DNA from: Norana najaformis
Taxonomy: Eukaryota; Annelida; Clitellata; Crassiclitellata; Hormogastridae
NCBI GenBank assembly: GCA_964023275.1
Contig: OZ029921.1
Coordinates: forward strand, 2,162,159-2,226,158
Length of the DNA stretch: 64,000 nucleotides
Reading direction: 5' to 3'
Position 1 is the stretch's first letter. Each line of letters opens with the position of its first letter. This document shows, piece by piece, positions 10,440-21,126 of the stretch. The notes beneath the pieces were generated by a model. That model saw only the letters and a program-made list of their open reading frames with translations, was not told where the DNA came from and did not search any database. The translations under genes and the position numbers were made by a program.

Positions 10440-11285
10440 TTAATTGATCGATTGATCGATCGATTAATTAATAATAAATATTATAATGGGCGAGGCCTAA
10501 TTTTCGAGAGATCGACTTTCCATATACTCCTAACCTAAGTTTTCATTTCTGGGGAATATTCTTACCCCTATAAACAATATAGTAATAATTTTTTGTTCCT
10601 CTGCTAATTTAAAACAATAATAACAATAACTCCATTCGAATCTTCCGCTGCGTGCAAGACTTCACTGTTTTCCTTGCAAATCCCTCATTTATTTTCACAA
10701 ACGTATATATAACGACTAAATATTCATAATTTCTCAAGCCTAAATACTATATGATGTAACCTTTTCTAATTTTATTACTCGCTGTTGATTAATTATTAAC
10801 AAATATAGTGTTTAATAATTAACAATAAAAATATATAATTTATTAATTACTAAACAGTAATGAACATTAATTACTGAGGATTAATTAATCAACAGTATTT
10901 TTGGATATCGCACGATGTATTTTGTCATGTAAAAAGCATCGTAACTAGCAAACTACTGGGTGCTCTATTATTGTAAAATTTCAGTAATACAAGGATTTCA
11001 TGTTAATAAATTATAATGATTTCTATTCATTTTATTTAGTAGCTGTAAACTGAGTCGTATGAGATGCGGATCCCGAATGAATCGTTGTAAAAATAATTCG
11101 TTGCAAATTCTTGTGAATTTAATTAATTAGATTTCTTGTCAAATAATTAACATCGCTAACGCACTTTCCGAATTTCTGATGTTCACGCTCTGATGTTCTT
11201 AATTATTCCACATCGATTCCGAACCGAACTTATAACTTAGGAAATAGATGATAGTGGAATAAAAATCAGAGCCGAATATAACAGA
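10440..11285. promoter_or_regulatory. AT-rich, TAAT-dense unique block (candidate regulatory DNA)
   Basis: No long frame and no simple repeat, but many ATTAAT and TTAATTA cores, densest at 10785-10905 and 11118-11150. These are homeodomain-type core sites. The block lies upstream of the nuclear-receptor exons on that gene's strand, so an enhancer or first-intron role is conceivable. High AT content alone would also produce such cores, so confidence is low. Confidence 0.2.
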
Positions 11286-11384
11286 ATAAAACGGACTTAG
11301 AAGAATAGCTACATATCATATATTCAACAGGTGACAATAGGTCAGAAAATAATAAATATTTTTGTAGAATATAATAGAACAGAA

Positions 11385-11770
11385 TAAAATAAAATAAAAT
11401 GAAATTGAGTGGAGTGGGTTATAGTAGAGAAGAGAAGAAGAAGTTATGATACAGTATAGTAGAGTACAATGCAGTTGGGTAGAGTGGAGTGCAGTGGAGC
11501 GGAGCTGAGTGGAGTGGAGCGGAGTGGAGCGAAGTGGAGTAGAGTCGTCAACCACTTAACACGGCAGCATGCACCATTCTATGTATAGAGTAGAGTGGAG
11601 TAGAGTCCTGTAGAGTAGAGTGGAGAGGAGTGGAGTAGAGTAGAGTAGAGTAGAGTCCTGTAAAGTCCTGTAAAATAGAGTGGAGTGGAATGGAGTGGAG
11701 TAGAGTCCTGTAGAGTCCTGTAGAGTAGAATAGAGAAAAGTAGAATAGAGTGCAGTAGATTAAAATTGAA
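11385..11770. repeat. GAGTG/GAGTA pentamer satellite
   Basis: Imperfect 5-bp repeat (GTGGA, GTAGA) with repeated AGTCCTGTAG blocks at about 11604, 11654, 11705 and 11715. Two minus-strand frames through it are Ser/Leu/Tyr artefacts. Confidence 0.8.
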
Positions 11771-11774
11771 CAGA

Positions 11775-12780
11775 ACAGAATAGGAGAGATTGGAGTCAAA
11801 GCTGCAATAATCAAGTCGTTAAGGTAGGGCCAACTAAGCTGTAATGAGCACACTCACAACACACTGTAGTTGGAAAGATCAGGTGGCGAGGGAGAGTACA
11901 GACCATCTGCCCTCAAATGCCAAGGCTAAGAAATATGAAGTCGCTAACACTTCATGCCCATGGCTGTACCTCGAGGCTAGCTTAAGGAATTGCTCTTCCA
12001 CGTGTCTTCTGTGATAGAGTCAAAGAATTACACACTTCAAAGTGATTAAGCTAATCGACTGAAAGCTTGGCAAGATTAAATTTTAAAAATCATAAATCAG
12101 CCGAGAAAAGTGACTACTTTCTCAGAACTACATTGATGTGCATACATACTTGAAGTCGGAACTGATTCGGATTTGTCCATTCCTCTGACTTCCATTCACG
12201 TTTTAAACTTCGATATCTTTCTCTTTCGTTCTAGATCGTCCTACTAAATACCGAGGTGTTGAGATTTTTGTGGGGGGTATATCGTCATCGGCTGATATCT
12301 CAGATTAAGCTGTCGTTTAGGTTGTCATCGACGACCTAATGAAGTCGGCCCGTACGGTTGTCCCCCAAGGCATTCGCTCCGTTAACCTCGGACTCTGTCA
12401 AGTCATTTAAAGTCAGTCGCGATTTCTAGTGGTTCTTTGGCCGAGGTTTGACTTTGTTGACAAGAGCTTCACGTGTCTTTGACGTCTGCCAGCGACCAAT
12501 GGGGAAGAGGGTGGGATGGGGTCTGGTCACGCTTCGCTGGCGTCAGGTGCTGTGGTGTTCTGTGGTTGAATGGTGATTGAAGCACGGCCCACCTGGACAC
12601 GCGTCGCGGAAGGTATGCTCGTCCGGGGCGTACACCTGATTCCATGGAACTCTGCTAACTTTCTGTGGTTCAGCGGTCTTTCCTTTTGATGTGTTGGTGA
12701 AATTGTCGCTGGTTAAATCGGTAGGCAGGGCAAGGCCGTTTATAAATGGGAGTTCTTTGAGTAAAGTTTGGTTAAGCTAT
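11775..12780. other. No gene recognised
   Basis: Mixed-composition sequence without long frames, convincing exons or named repeats. Confidence 0.5.
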
Positions 12781-12782
12781 TG

Positions 12783-12905
12783 TTATTTCTTCATTTATTA
12801 AGCGCCATTAGAAAAAAAGAGTGAGCATCAATCAATGGCGCTGAGCAGCTGTAGGTGAAAGACTTGCTCAGGGTCACTACACGGTACACGCAAGATATGG
12901 TATGA
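12783..12905 (-). mobile_element. SINE tail fragment
   Basis: On the minus strand it matches the tail of the tRNA-Thr SINE (GAGCAAGTCTTTCACCTA, GCTCAGCGCCATTGATTG, GGCGCTTAATAAATG). The tRNA-like head is missing. Confidence 0.6.
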
Positions 12906-13172
12906 CAACATACTATAAGGCATAGTAGCAAATGATACGGGAATGTTCATAAAGGTGAATCCTCTATAAGAATTCACTTACCTTGCTTTACCTTACCTCA
13001 CTATAAACTACATTGCATTATCTTTCCATACATTACCTCATATTTCAACTTTCCCTACCGTATACCTTAACTTTCTATATCTTTTCTTACTACACCACGT
13101 ACTTCACCTGGTATTCTCACTCTCAACCACACAGTACATAATACCAGTCTGAATAAGCTACAGTTTGATTGA

Positions 13173-13195
13173 ATATATATATATATATATATATA
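13173..13195. repeat. (TA)n microsatellite
   Basis: Short TA run. A family B-like TTTATATAGCGCTCC segment follows at about 13226. Confidence 0.85.
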
Positions 13196-13377
13196 ATATG
13201 CAATTATTTAATTCGTTCAGAGCATTTATATAGCGCTCCTTTAGTTGTATACCCAGAGGTGCTTAAGGTGATTTAGGCTATAAATAAGCACAAAATCCAA
13301 TTTGGACAAACTTTGTTCTTTGTCGATTTATAGCATCATATACTGTACATATAATACATATAAAAAATAAACAAATA

Positions 13378-13690
13378 TCATCATCATTATCATTATCATC
13401 ATCATTATCATCATCGTCATCATCATCATCGTCATCAGTTCCTGACACCAGCCATTTGGAGGAGATGGATACGAATAAATTACCTTTATTTTTCGGTCAT
13501 TTGTTAAGTCCACTGCTTCCTGGTTATATAGTCCAAGTCTCGTTGTGTCTTTGTTTTTGCTGTCTACTCAGCGCAGTTTTAGTCTTCCTTTGTTTCTTTA
13601 TCCTTCGAATTTTGCATGTAGTGCATTGGGCGATATTCGATCAACTAGGATTCTTGACACACGGCAATCGGAGTCTTTGTTGAACGACTT
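13378..13690. repeat. (ATC)n followed by a segment related to 10180-10440
   Basis: The ATC array (13378-13436) is followed by a segment with CACCAGCCATTTGGAGGAGA, resembling ATCAGCCGTTTGGCGGCGA just after the CAT array at 10.18 kb. A shared dispersed element with an unstable trinucleotide end is the likely explanation; the alignment is approximate. Confidence 0.4.
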
Positions 13691-13694
13691 TGTC

Positions 13695-15635
13695 CAGCTG
13701 AGTTGTTTGGATATCTATTATACCAATTATTTATAGTCTTGAAATTATATAATATGTGTTGAATACATACATTAAAATATATTATTAATTATATTACATG
13801 TAACATATATTTTATGAATATATATATATATCATAGGGCCTATATGTATACATCTATATGCAAACTTCCGATACATCGGATTGATCACACACTTGCAGTC
13901 TTTGGAAACCCTACTTCCGAAAGCAGTAAGTCTCCGCTGCTTTTCCCTTTGACTTCTGTATTTGCCTGCAATTCTTTGCATCAGGCCACGATCGGCGCTA
14001 TATGAATGTTCCGCTACAACTATATATATTTGTCGTTTGGTTCAGAAATATTTGCCGAAGCGTTTGAGCACACAAGGCTTTGTGGGCGCCGGGTGATTTG
14101 TTCGGGTTTTTGAATTTAGAGTTGAATAGCCACCACGTGGGCGGTACCCAGCCGAGAAATAGTCCGCCTTATTTACAGGGCATCCATGTGTCAGCGACAA
14201 TGGAAAAATTTGCGCACAAGGAAGACTTCTACGCCTATACATAGATCAGTGGAGCCCAGGTGGCCGTTTTAATATGCATGTGTGCAACGATATTATTAGA
14301 GTATTCACAGACGTGATTCTAATGATCATACGATGATCAAAATGAACATTTTGAAGGCTTCAATTTTGAGATTTTGTACAAAAGGAAGATAGACCCAAAG
14401 ATACCGCCATATTAGATATAGTTCTAATGATTTTAATACCTCTTACTGTGCGCCCTGGGTGCTATAGGTTACGAATTATGACAACGAGGACTTAACCAAC
14501 GAATAAGAACTTACAAAAGACTCAAATCTAATTAACTAATCGATAACTAATTAGATTATGTGTACACAGGGATCGCAGCAGCGCGATCTATGCATGAAGA
14601 ACTTTGTAAAGGTGGGCTTTTGTCTGTGCTTAGTACTGTACCGACTCAAATCAAACAATTTAAACTCTGCAGCCGGAACATTCCGTTTTGGACGCTGACG
14701 CTTCAACGTGGCCTCGTCTTTCTTCTTTCGATCCCAATCAACCAACTTACCGAGAGGTCGGAAGGTCTCCGCATCTATGACTAATTTCGAAGACTTTAAT
14801 TACGACCGTCCTCGATGAATCGGCGAGTGCGTTTCATGCCTGAATAACACGCTGACCGTTGAAGAGACACCGCGTGACACTTCATTTGTCCGGACGCATC
14901 TCAAATCTTGCCCAAACCGTATCATTACCCAACGACCGGTCACTTTCGGGTGTCATACGGTCTTAGTTGCGACCATATTTCACTGGCTCGTTATGTCAAA
15001 CCTGCTATTTGAAGCGGCCCGGTCATGAACCTGAATTAGTTGCAATCATCGACCCGCTGCCAGCTCGTCCTCCCCTATCTCCCTGTGTGTCCGTTTTGCT
15101 ACTGTCATCATCTTTGACCATCTTTCGCCGGAAAATGGTTTTGCGCAGGTGTTGGACGACTCGTTTCAGCGCCGCCATATTGGCACGAACGGTAATTACG
15201 AAAGCCAGGCGTTGCTAACGTCAGCTTTTTTATAGCGCTATACGTTCTGTTATTGAGCAGGCAATAAATTTCTGTGGCCCTCCCACGCCCCGGATATCAC
15301 GACCCTGGCGTCGGAAAAGGAAACTCACACCGATGGTTTCGTTTAGCCCGGTGGTCACCAGTAACAACTTGACATCGTGTGTGGTAATTTGTCTCTTCCT
15401 GTATTAATGGTGTTATCAAACTTAGGCCTATCATGTATAGGCCTAATTTCAGGAACATAGGCCTTCTGTGGCCATGGATATAAAAATAAGTCTGCCAGAT
15501 ATAATATCCTATCTTAACCTATCCGTCTTACATGTCTTCTCCTATCGTGTCATATCCTATCCTGCTTAGCTATACTGGTTAAACGTACATCAAGACATCT
15601 CTGAGGCTTAAGATGCCGGTTCTTTACTTTTTCAG
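13695..15635. other. No gene recognised
   Basis: Reading frames here are short, overlap on both strands and show no family motif. A strong GTAAGT-like donor on the minus strand at about 14750 follows a short ATG-led frame. Its phase (0) does not match the phase-1 junction required upstream of the receptor's finger 1 exon, so I did not use it. Confidence 0.45.
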
Positions 15636-17310
15636 AGATTTGAATCTCGGGCTAACACGGTCCGTACGTGGGACTTTACAAGGCGTGGCGCCCATTCAAA
15701 CTGGAGCGACGGTGAAGGACCTCACCCGATCAATTCATTGCAAAAAGTGCAGGGTCAAGGCCATACGGTCGCTTTAGAAAACCGGATACATTTCCATTTA
15801 GGCCTACATTTACTTTTAAGACTGTAATGTCTCCAGTTTGAAGACACTGCAGATCTTCGAAGGGTGCGTCACTGCGTTTTCTTAACTGGAGAGGCAGCAA
15901 AAAATTGGTAGTCTGGGCCAATTATCACGGTCGACGGGTGTTGGGATATTCCGGGCGGCTGGTGGGGTATTATTACGGTCAACACGCCCAGTTCGCTGCC
16001 CACCCGGTCTGCCCATGTAGGGTGTCGGGTTGGTGGTTTTCGTCGCAATCGCGTGGATAAGACGGTCGAAGCGGTGATTTAGAAAGCAGATGCTGGGTTA
16101 CAACGAGCGATTTGAATCCGTCGGTCTGTGGGACGGTTGCGCGGCCCGCCACGCATGACTGGTCGGTCGTGCATGACAGATTCCGTCGGATAACCTCTCA
16201 TTTCTCTGGAATGCCGTTGCGGATTTTGGTGGATAGGGTTTTACGACAGAGAGCCAGAGGTTTGATGCCTGGTGAGTCGTGTCCAGCAGAACAGTTTGGG
16301 TGGTCGTGGGGGATATGGGGTTGGGACAGTTAGGAATAGCAGCTTAATATATAGGGAAATGTAAAGTAATGGGGTAACTGAACCAATGAGGGAAAAGTTA
16401 CCATTTCCTGTAAAAGTGACACACATTGAATTAGAAGAATAGGATTGGATCGATAAGATTAGATTGGACTGGACTAGAATCTACTGGAATGAATTAGAAT
16501 GGAATGTATTATGGACTAGAATAGATTAGAATGCAATAGGACAGGTTAGAATAGAACAGAAGGGACTAGAATAGATTTGATTAGATTAATTTCGTACAAC
16601 GTAACCGCCCTTCAAACTTTTTTTTACCCAAAACCACACCAGACGATAGACATACAGACAGACAGACAGAAGAGCAAAGGAAAACGGGAAAGGGAAAAAC
16701 AACTTGTGTTCTGATTCACCGGTCGTTGTTCCATTATTTGTAGATTTAATTTAAGGCATTCATCGTACAGTTCAGTGCTGGGCTTAAAGTAAGTCAATTC
16801 TCCAGCGTCCACCCATCTCATGCAAGCTGAACGGCCCCCGATTCAAACGTTACACCCAATATGGGTCGAACGGTGAACCAGGCCCAAACGCTGTTCGATT
16901 TATCGTACGGCTGTTTGAGCAAGACGGTCCAAGTCTTTTGACGCCGCCCCTGCGTCTTCGGCGTTAAACATGGTCCCCTCTACGCCTGTATAGACCCCGC
17001 ATCGGCTGCGACCATTAGCCGCGTTGACACACACGCTCCGACCGCGGCCCTGAAGTGCCATTGACACCCCAAGGTCTTTCGCGGTGGGCAGGCCGCGGGC
17101 GAGCCGCTCAGGGCCCTTTTGTCCGAATGGGTACGCTTCTACAAAGGCCGGACTGCCGTGTCTTCCCAAACGTATTGTTGGCCACCGTCAAAGAGATTAT
17201 CCGCTCGTCAAGTTGGGCTGCCGTCCTGCGTGACAACAACCGGGATACCGGTCGGGTGGGTGTGTTCGGACCCATGCGGTTCCTGACAGCGCTGGGCAGA
17301 GTCTATTGAC
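14810..17310. promoter_or_regulatory. CpG-richer block, possible promoter-associated region
   Basis: By eye, GC and CpG are clearly higher than in the rest of the first 20 kb, especially at 16.85-17.30 kb, without long simple repeats. Such blocks often mark promoters or hidden first exons. The unassigned N-terminal exon and promoter of the minus-strand nuclear receptor could lie here, but no exon was identified. Confidence 0.2.
15640..15780 (-). repeat. Dispersed repeat family C
   Basis: The reverse complement matches the element at 26993-27130, 32578-32712 and 33757-33892: a GGTGAGGTCCTTCACC hairpin-like core followed by a GGGCGCCACGCC-like segment. Another reversed copy lies at 38620-38750. 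Confidence 0.6.
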
Positions 17311-18305
17311 CGACGATTGGCGATCGGTGTTCCCCGTGTCAACACAAGAGCGATTCGAGTCAACAGTATGAAATCAGAAATCAACAAAGTGGCAAAATAT
17401 GGCAGCGTCTCTTGTTCCGTTCTTTCGCGCGAAAACTCTGCCGATACAGTTGGTCTCTTGGTGGGACCTGTTGACCCGTTCTTCGACCAGAACCTATCAA
17501 TTTATTCTTTGTGAAGAACCGGTGGTTACACGCAGTTTTTGGGAGATCTGATCGACATTTTCTTTTTGACAAAAAGCCATCTTGTCTTGATTTGTTTATC
17601 TTGTCTTAGATTGGCTTATCTAAGATTGGTTTGTCCTGTATTGGCTTAACTTGGCTTATCCGGTTTTGTCTAGGGTGTGCTTTGTGAGGGAAGAGGGAAA
17701 CTTTCCACGCGCTGGTACAGAACATCTTTCTTTGAAGATGTGTTTCCATTTACGTTTCACTCCCACCGGCGTAAATCTTTCTCTTCACTGCTTCCAACAA
17801 AAGATCATATGTTGGTCTTGGAATATCGTTTCTTATACTTTATTATCTTTATTTCTTATCTTTAGTTAATTAATTAATTTATTTATTTATTTACTACTCA
17901 AAGTTAGTATAGTGAATCTGAGGCGCGAGGCAAATATGCACAAACAGTTGTCAAGGATGTTACACGGAGTCCGCTAAGTAGCTTCCAACCGGCGATCGTT
18001 GGATTACAAAACTGATCGCTGTTCCGCACTTAACTTTCTTCATCTAATATCGACTTAGCTTAGGTTTATCTTATCAGCAGAAGTCAAACTACGGTTGGTA
18101 AGCAAGTTGAAACAGTGCATACCAGGACCGCTGCTTCTAGCGACATCTAGCGCTATAATGTTTGTTATTAGTGACGTATAACTTGGCTTTCAACTGTGCA
18201 GATGGAAAAGACTTCAAACGTGCTGACATCTGCCACAATTAGCATATCACGCACGATGAATTATTAAGCCCCTGTCCCTGGAATTAAAATACCAAAACGG
18301 TAGGT
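15785..18305. other. No gene recognised
   Basis: Apart from pentamer-rich sequence at 16440-16590 and a (CAGA)n run near 16650, this is unique-looking sequence with short overlapping frames only. Confidence 0.45.
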
Positions 18306-18308
18306 AAA

Positions 18309-18333
18309 CCCCAGAAGAGACATTCTTCTGGGG
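18309..18333. repeat. Perfect 10-bp stem-loop
   Basis: CCCCAGAAGA at 18309-18318 pairs perfectly with TCTTCTGGGG at 18324-18333 across a 5-nt loop. No T-run or gene end is adjacent, so no terminator or histone-type role is inferred. Confidence 0.7.
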
Positions 18334-18339
18334 GATGCT

Positions 18340-19140
18340 TCACGGTTGAAACGGCGGCAAACGGTAACATTAAAGACTTGGGACGAACAACCCGCTACGC
18401 AGGAACAATAGGGGTCTTAAAGCGAAGTTATCAGTATCTACTGAAGACACGGCTAAGTATCTGTTAGCCTGTGTGTCTCGTTGGCTTATAGACTGATGTT
18501 TAACGTACATGTAGCTACACGTGAGGGGCCTATATGTATACCTTACAAATTACTGTATCACTTTGTATTATACAGTAGATAGCGTGAATGCACGACTCCA
18601 TATTCATATATGCATATATAGTTCGTATAATATAGCGTGTAAACGCAACAACTTAAAGATGCTAATTTGCGAACAAACGCTGCGTGGCCATATGAGCTCA
18701 CCGACAATTAGCCGTCATGTGTGCATATACGAGAACAACATTCATTGAGCTTGGGATTCGTAAGTGTGTGCGATTCATATACGGTTAGGCTTCCAACGGG
18801 CATCGGTGTTTGTGGAAGGGCTAATCTCCGACTCCAGCTTTCAGAGACCTGCGTACGAGATTAGGCCTACGCATGCAAATGTACACAGGCCTATAGGCCT
18901 ATGTAGGCTTGCTTGTTGCCTGCTAAGAGCGTACATTAGAATGGCTTGAACATTTTCGTCTGTCAATTTTGTCTAGTTACGTCAAAAGGACACAGTAATG
19001 TCTAGCTATAGGCCACATGACTGCTTTATTACTAGACATGTAGACGTTATTAGGCACATAGTAATGTCTATAAGCGTCTAGGCTACGTTAAAGTCTGCTA
19101 CTTATAAGCGTTACCTTCAAGAGTGGCACAGCAAGCTTAA
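18340..19140. other. No gene recognised
   Basis: Unique-looking sequence with several TAGGCCTA-type palindromes (18860-18905) and a repeated CATGTAGACGTTA/AATGTCTATAAG theme near 18990-19080. Confidence 0.45.
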
Positions 19141-19142
19141 CT

Positions 19143-19375
19143 GATCGTAATCATAATCGTAAAATCGAGATTTCTATAGCGCCCAAAGAAACCTGAGTCG
19201 CAGGAATCAAATGATTCACAGGCGCTCAGTCAAAATAAAATCGATGGGCTGTTAAGGTCAGATTCAGTTCTAGGTGAAGATCCAAGAGTCAGACGGCTAC
19301 AGTAGATGGTGTTTGGAATTGGAGCGGCAAGATAGATAGAGGAAGAGGATAAATCAGTTTGAATTATCTTCATCT
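19143..19375 (-). mobile_element. LINE 3'-end relic, family A
   Basis: Another copy of the GATTAC-tailed cassette, reversed. It lies directly downstream of the reverse-transcriptase relic at 19390-19570 on the same strand, so the two may be one old insertion. Confidence 0.55.
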
Positions 19376-19389
19376 TGGATTAATAATCG

Positions 19390-19570
19390 GAAAAAGGTTG
19401 TCCTACCTCCTCCTCGAGCCGAAAATTTTGTGCCATCTGCTTCTGTTCCTTGTCTCCAGTAGTAACTGACTGAAGAATAATTCAGTCCACAATTCGATGT
19501 TATCGATCCATGTCATCTTGGGTCTTCCCCGAGCTCGGGATCCAGGGATTGGATGATCTCCTTGGATGAT
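19390..19570 (-). mobile_element. LINE ORF2 C-terminal relic
   Basis: A minus-strand frame reads RARGRPKMTWIDNIELWTEL, then TRNRSRWHKIFGSRR. This GRP-x-W-x-D and RW pattern is typical of LINE ORF2 C-termini. The match to the plus-strand relic at 45859-46061 shows they are one family. More decayed coding sequence probably extends to about 19720. Confidence 0.65.
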
Positions 19571-19724
19571 CTCCAAAGGTTAGTCCTGCTCATTTGAAAG
19601 ACGTCACGGCTTGTTTGTCCATAACCTAGGGCATAATTTATTCGATAGGCTTCGTAGATCATCGTTTATTCGCTGGGCGTCGCGGGTGTAAATCTCTTCG
19701 CAAAAAGTCAAATAATGTCGATCT

Positions 19725-20650
19725 TGTCTAATAACTCATCGCACAGAATTTCACATGGCACACCCGGATACTAATCCCGGATACACTTCTGCTTAGTCCA
19801 CCACGAACCATTTGCAGTATGCACCCGACAGGAAGCGGATGAATTTGGGGCGTCTATAAAGACGTCAGCAAGTAATGACCTGCTTTGGAGCTCTCCCACC
19901 CCTTGTTTGCATTTGACATTACCCTTCCCGCTCCCTTTTTCCGACGCCCGCATTCCAGCGGAGTGCTAAGGCATAGATCTTGCAGAGCTAACTGTACAGC
20001 GGGATAGGGTATTTTGATACTGCTGCGCCCAGCAAAAGGGACTCCAATTAGATCCAACGCAGTAGAGGATGTCTGATTGAAATTGGTTTCCGCAAATGGG
20101 TGACCTCTCCCTCCCCTATTGGCGGACGTCCTCACTCAATGATTCCCTCTCAAAATGCATGCACTGGCTTGGTTTCATATATTGGAATTCGATATACGCT
20201 GTATCAGCGAAGAGAAAGCCATGGACATAGAACATCAGCAATTCCCCATTCTTTGACTTGTCATACTGTAATGTATTCGTCAATTTAGGCCTTCAAAGCG
20301 CCTCTTAGGAAACAAAGTGTTCGGGGCATTCTTAACTACGATCATTTTCCCTCGCCAGATCAATATTTCTGTGTCTGCGTGCCTGTCTGTCAATAGTTGT
20401 CTCAGTTTCTCACTTATGGTAAAGTTCGTTATAAGCTGCTTGTAAAACTAAAATTCTGCTACTGTAGATCTTTCCAAGGTACAATACAATTTAACACAAC
20501 TCTCACCTCAAACCCACGCCTATGATTCCTTGCTCAGTCGATGGACATGTGGCGTGTTAACAAATGTATTACTTACTTACTCACTTACAAACCTAAAGTT
20601 ACAAAATAAAAATGCATGAACACAAGAGTGTTCAATGTACATTGGATGCA
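19725..20650. other. No gene recognised
   Basis: Short overlapping frames only. This region would be downstream of the UBE2J1 gene on the minus strand. Confidence 0.45.
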
Positions 20651-20654
20651 AAAA

Positions 20655-20660
20655 TTTATT
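20655..20660 (-). terminator. Candidate poly(A) signal for UBE2J1
   Basis: AATAAA on the minus strand, about 470 nt past the UBE2J1 stop codon. It is plausible by position, but other A-rich hexamers are nearby. Confidence 0.45.
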
Positions 20661-21126
20661 ACAGATAAATATCAAACATGCAATATGATAACACTCATAA
20701 GATTATAATGATAATATTTTATCATGTGAAACCTGTAATTACTTGCGAATAAATGACGGCTATCATTAGTCCGATACAAGATGATAGGTATCCTTATGAA
20801 CCACGTCACCACAGGCAGGAAAAATTAAGACTAAAAGTTACAGTCCCAAACCTGGCAACTGAAAAGAGAAACTGAAAAAGTTAAAATGCAAACTGAGACA
20901 GCACTGAAACAAGAGCTTAAAAATTCAACGGGACTGAAATTTCGAGGTGTTGACATAGTGCTTAAATTTCGCTGTATCACTACTACCGCTTCAAGTTTAG
21001 CAACGAGAAAGTTTCAGTCCTACGCATTCTATGTTCATCGCACAAACTCTTTGTTGACTGGGGCGTCAATTCTTGGGCATGAAGTCCTTGAAATCAGACG
21101 TGCTCGCGCTCTTTACCGAGAACCGT

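Noticed and set aside
14750-14790. Possible N-terminal exon of the nuclear receptor (short ATG frame before a GTAAGT donor, minus strand)
   Set aside because: It would end in phase 0, whereas the finger 1 exon needs a phase-1 partner.
16900-17309. Overlapping 84-89-codon frames on both strands in the GC-richer block
   Set aside because: No domain or motif; explained by low stop-codon density in GC-richer DNA.
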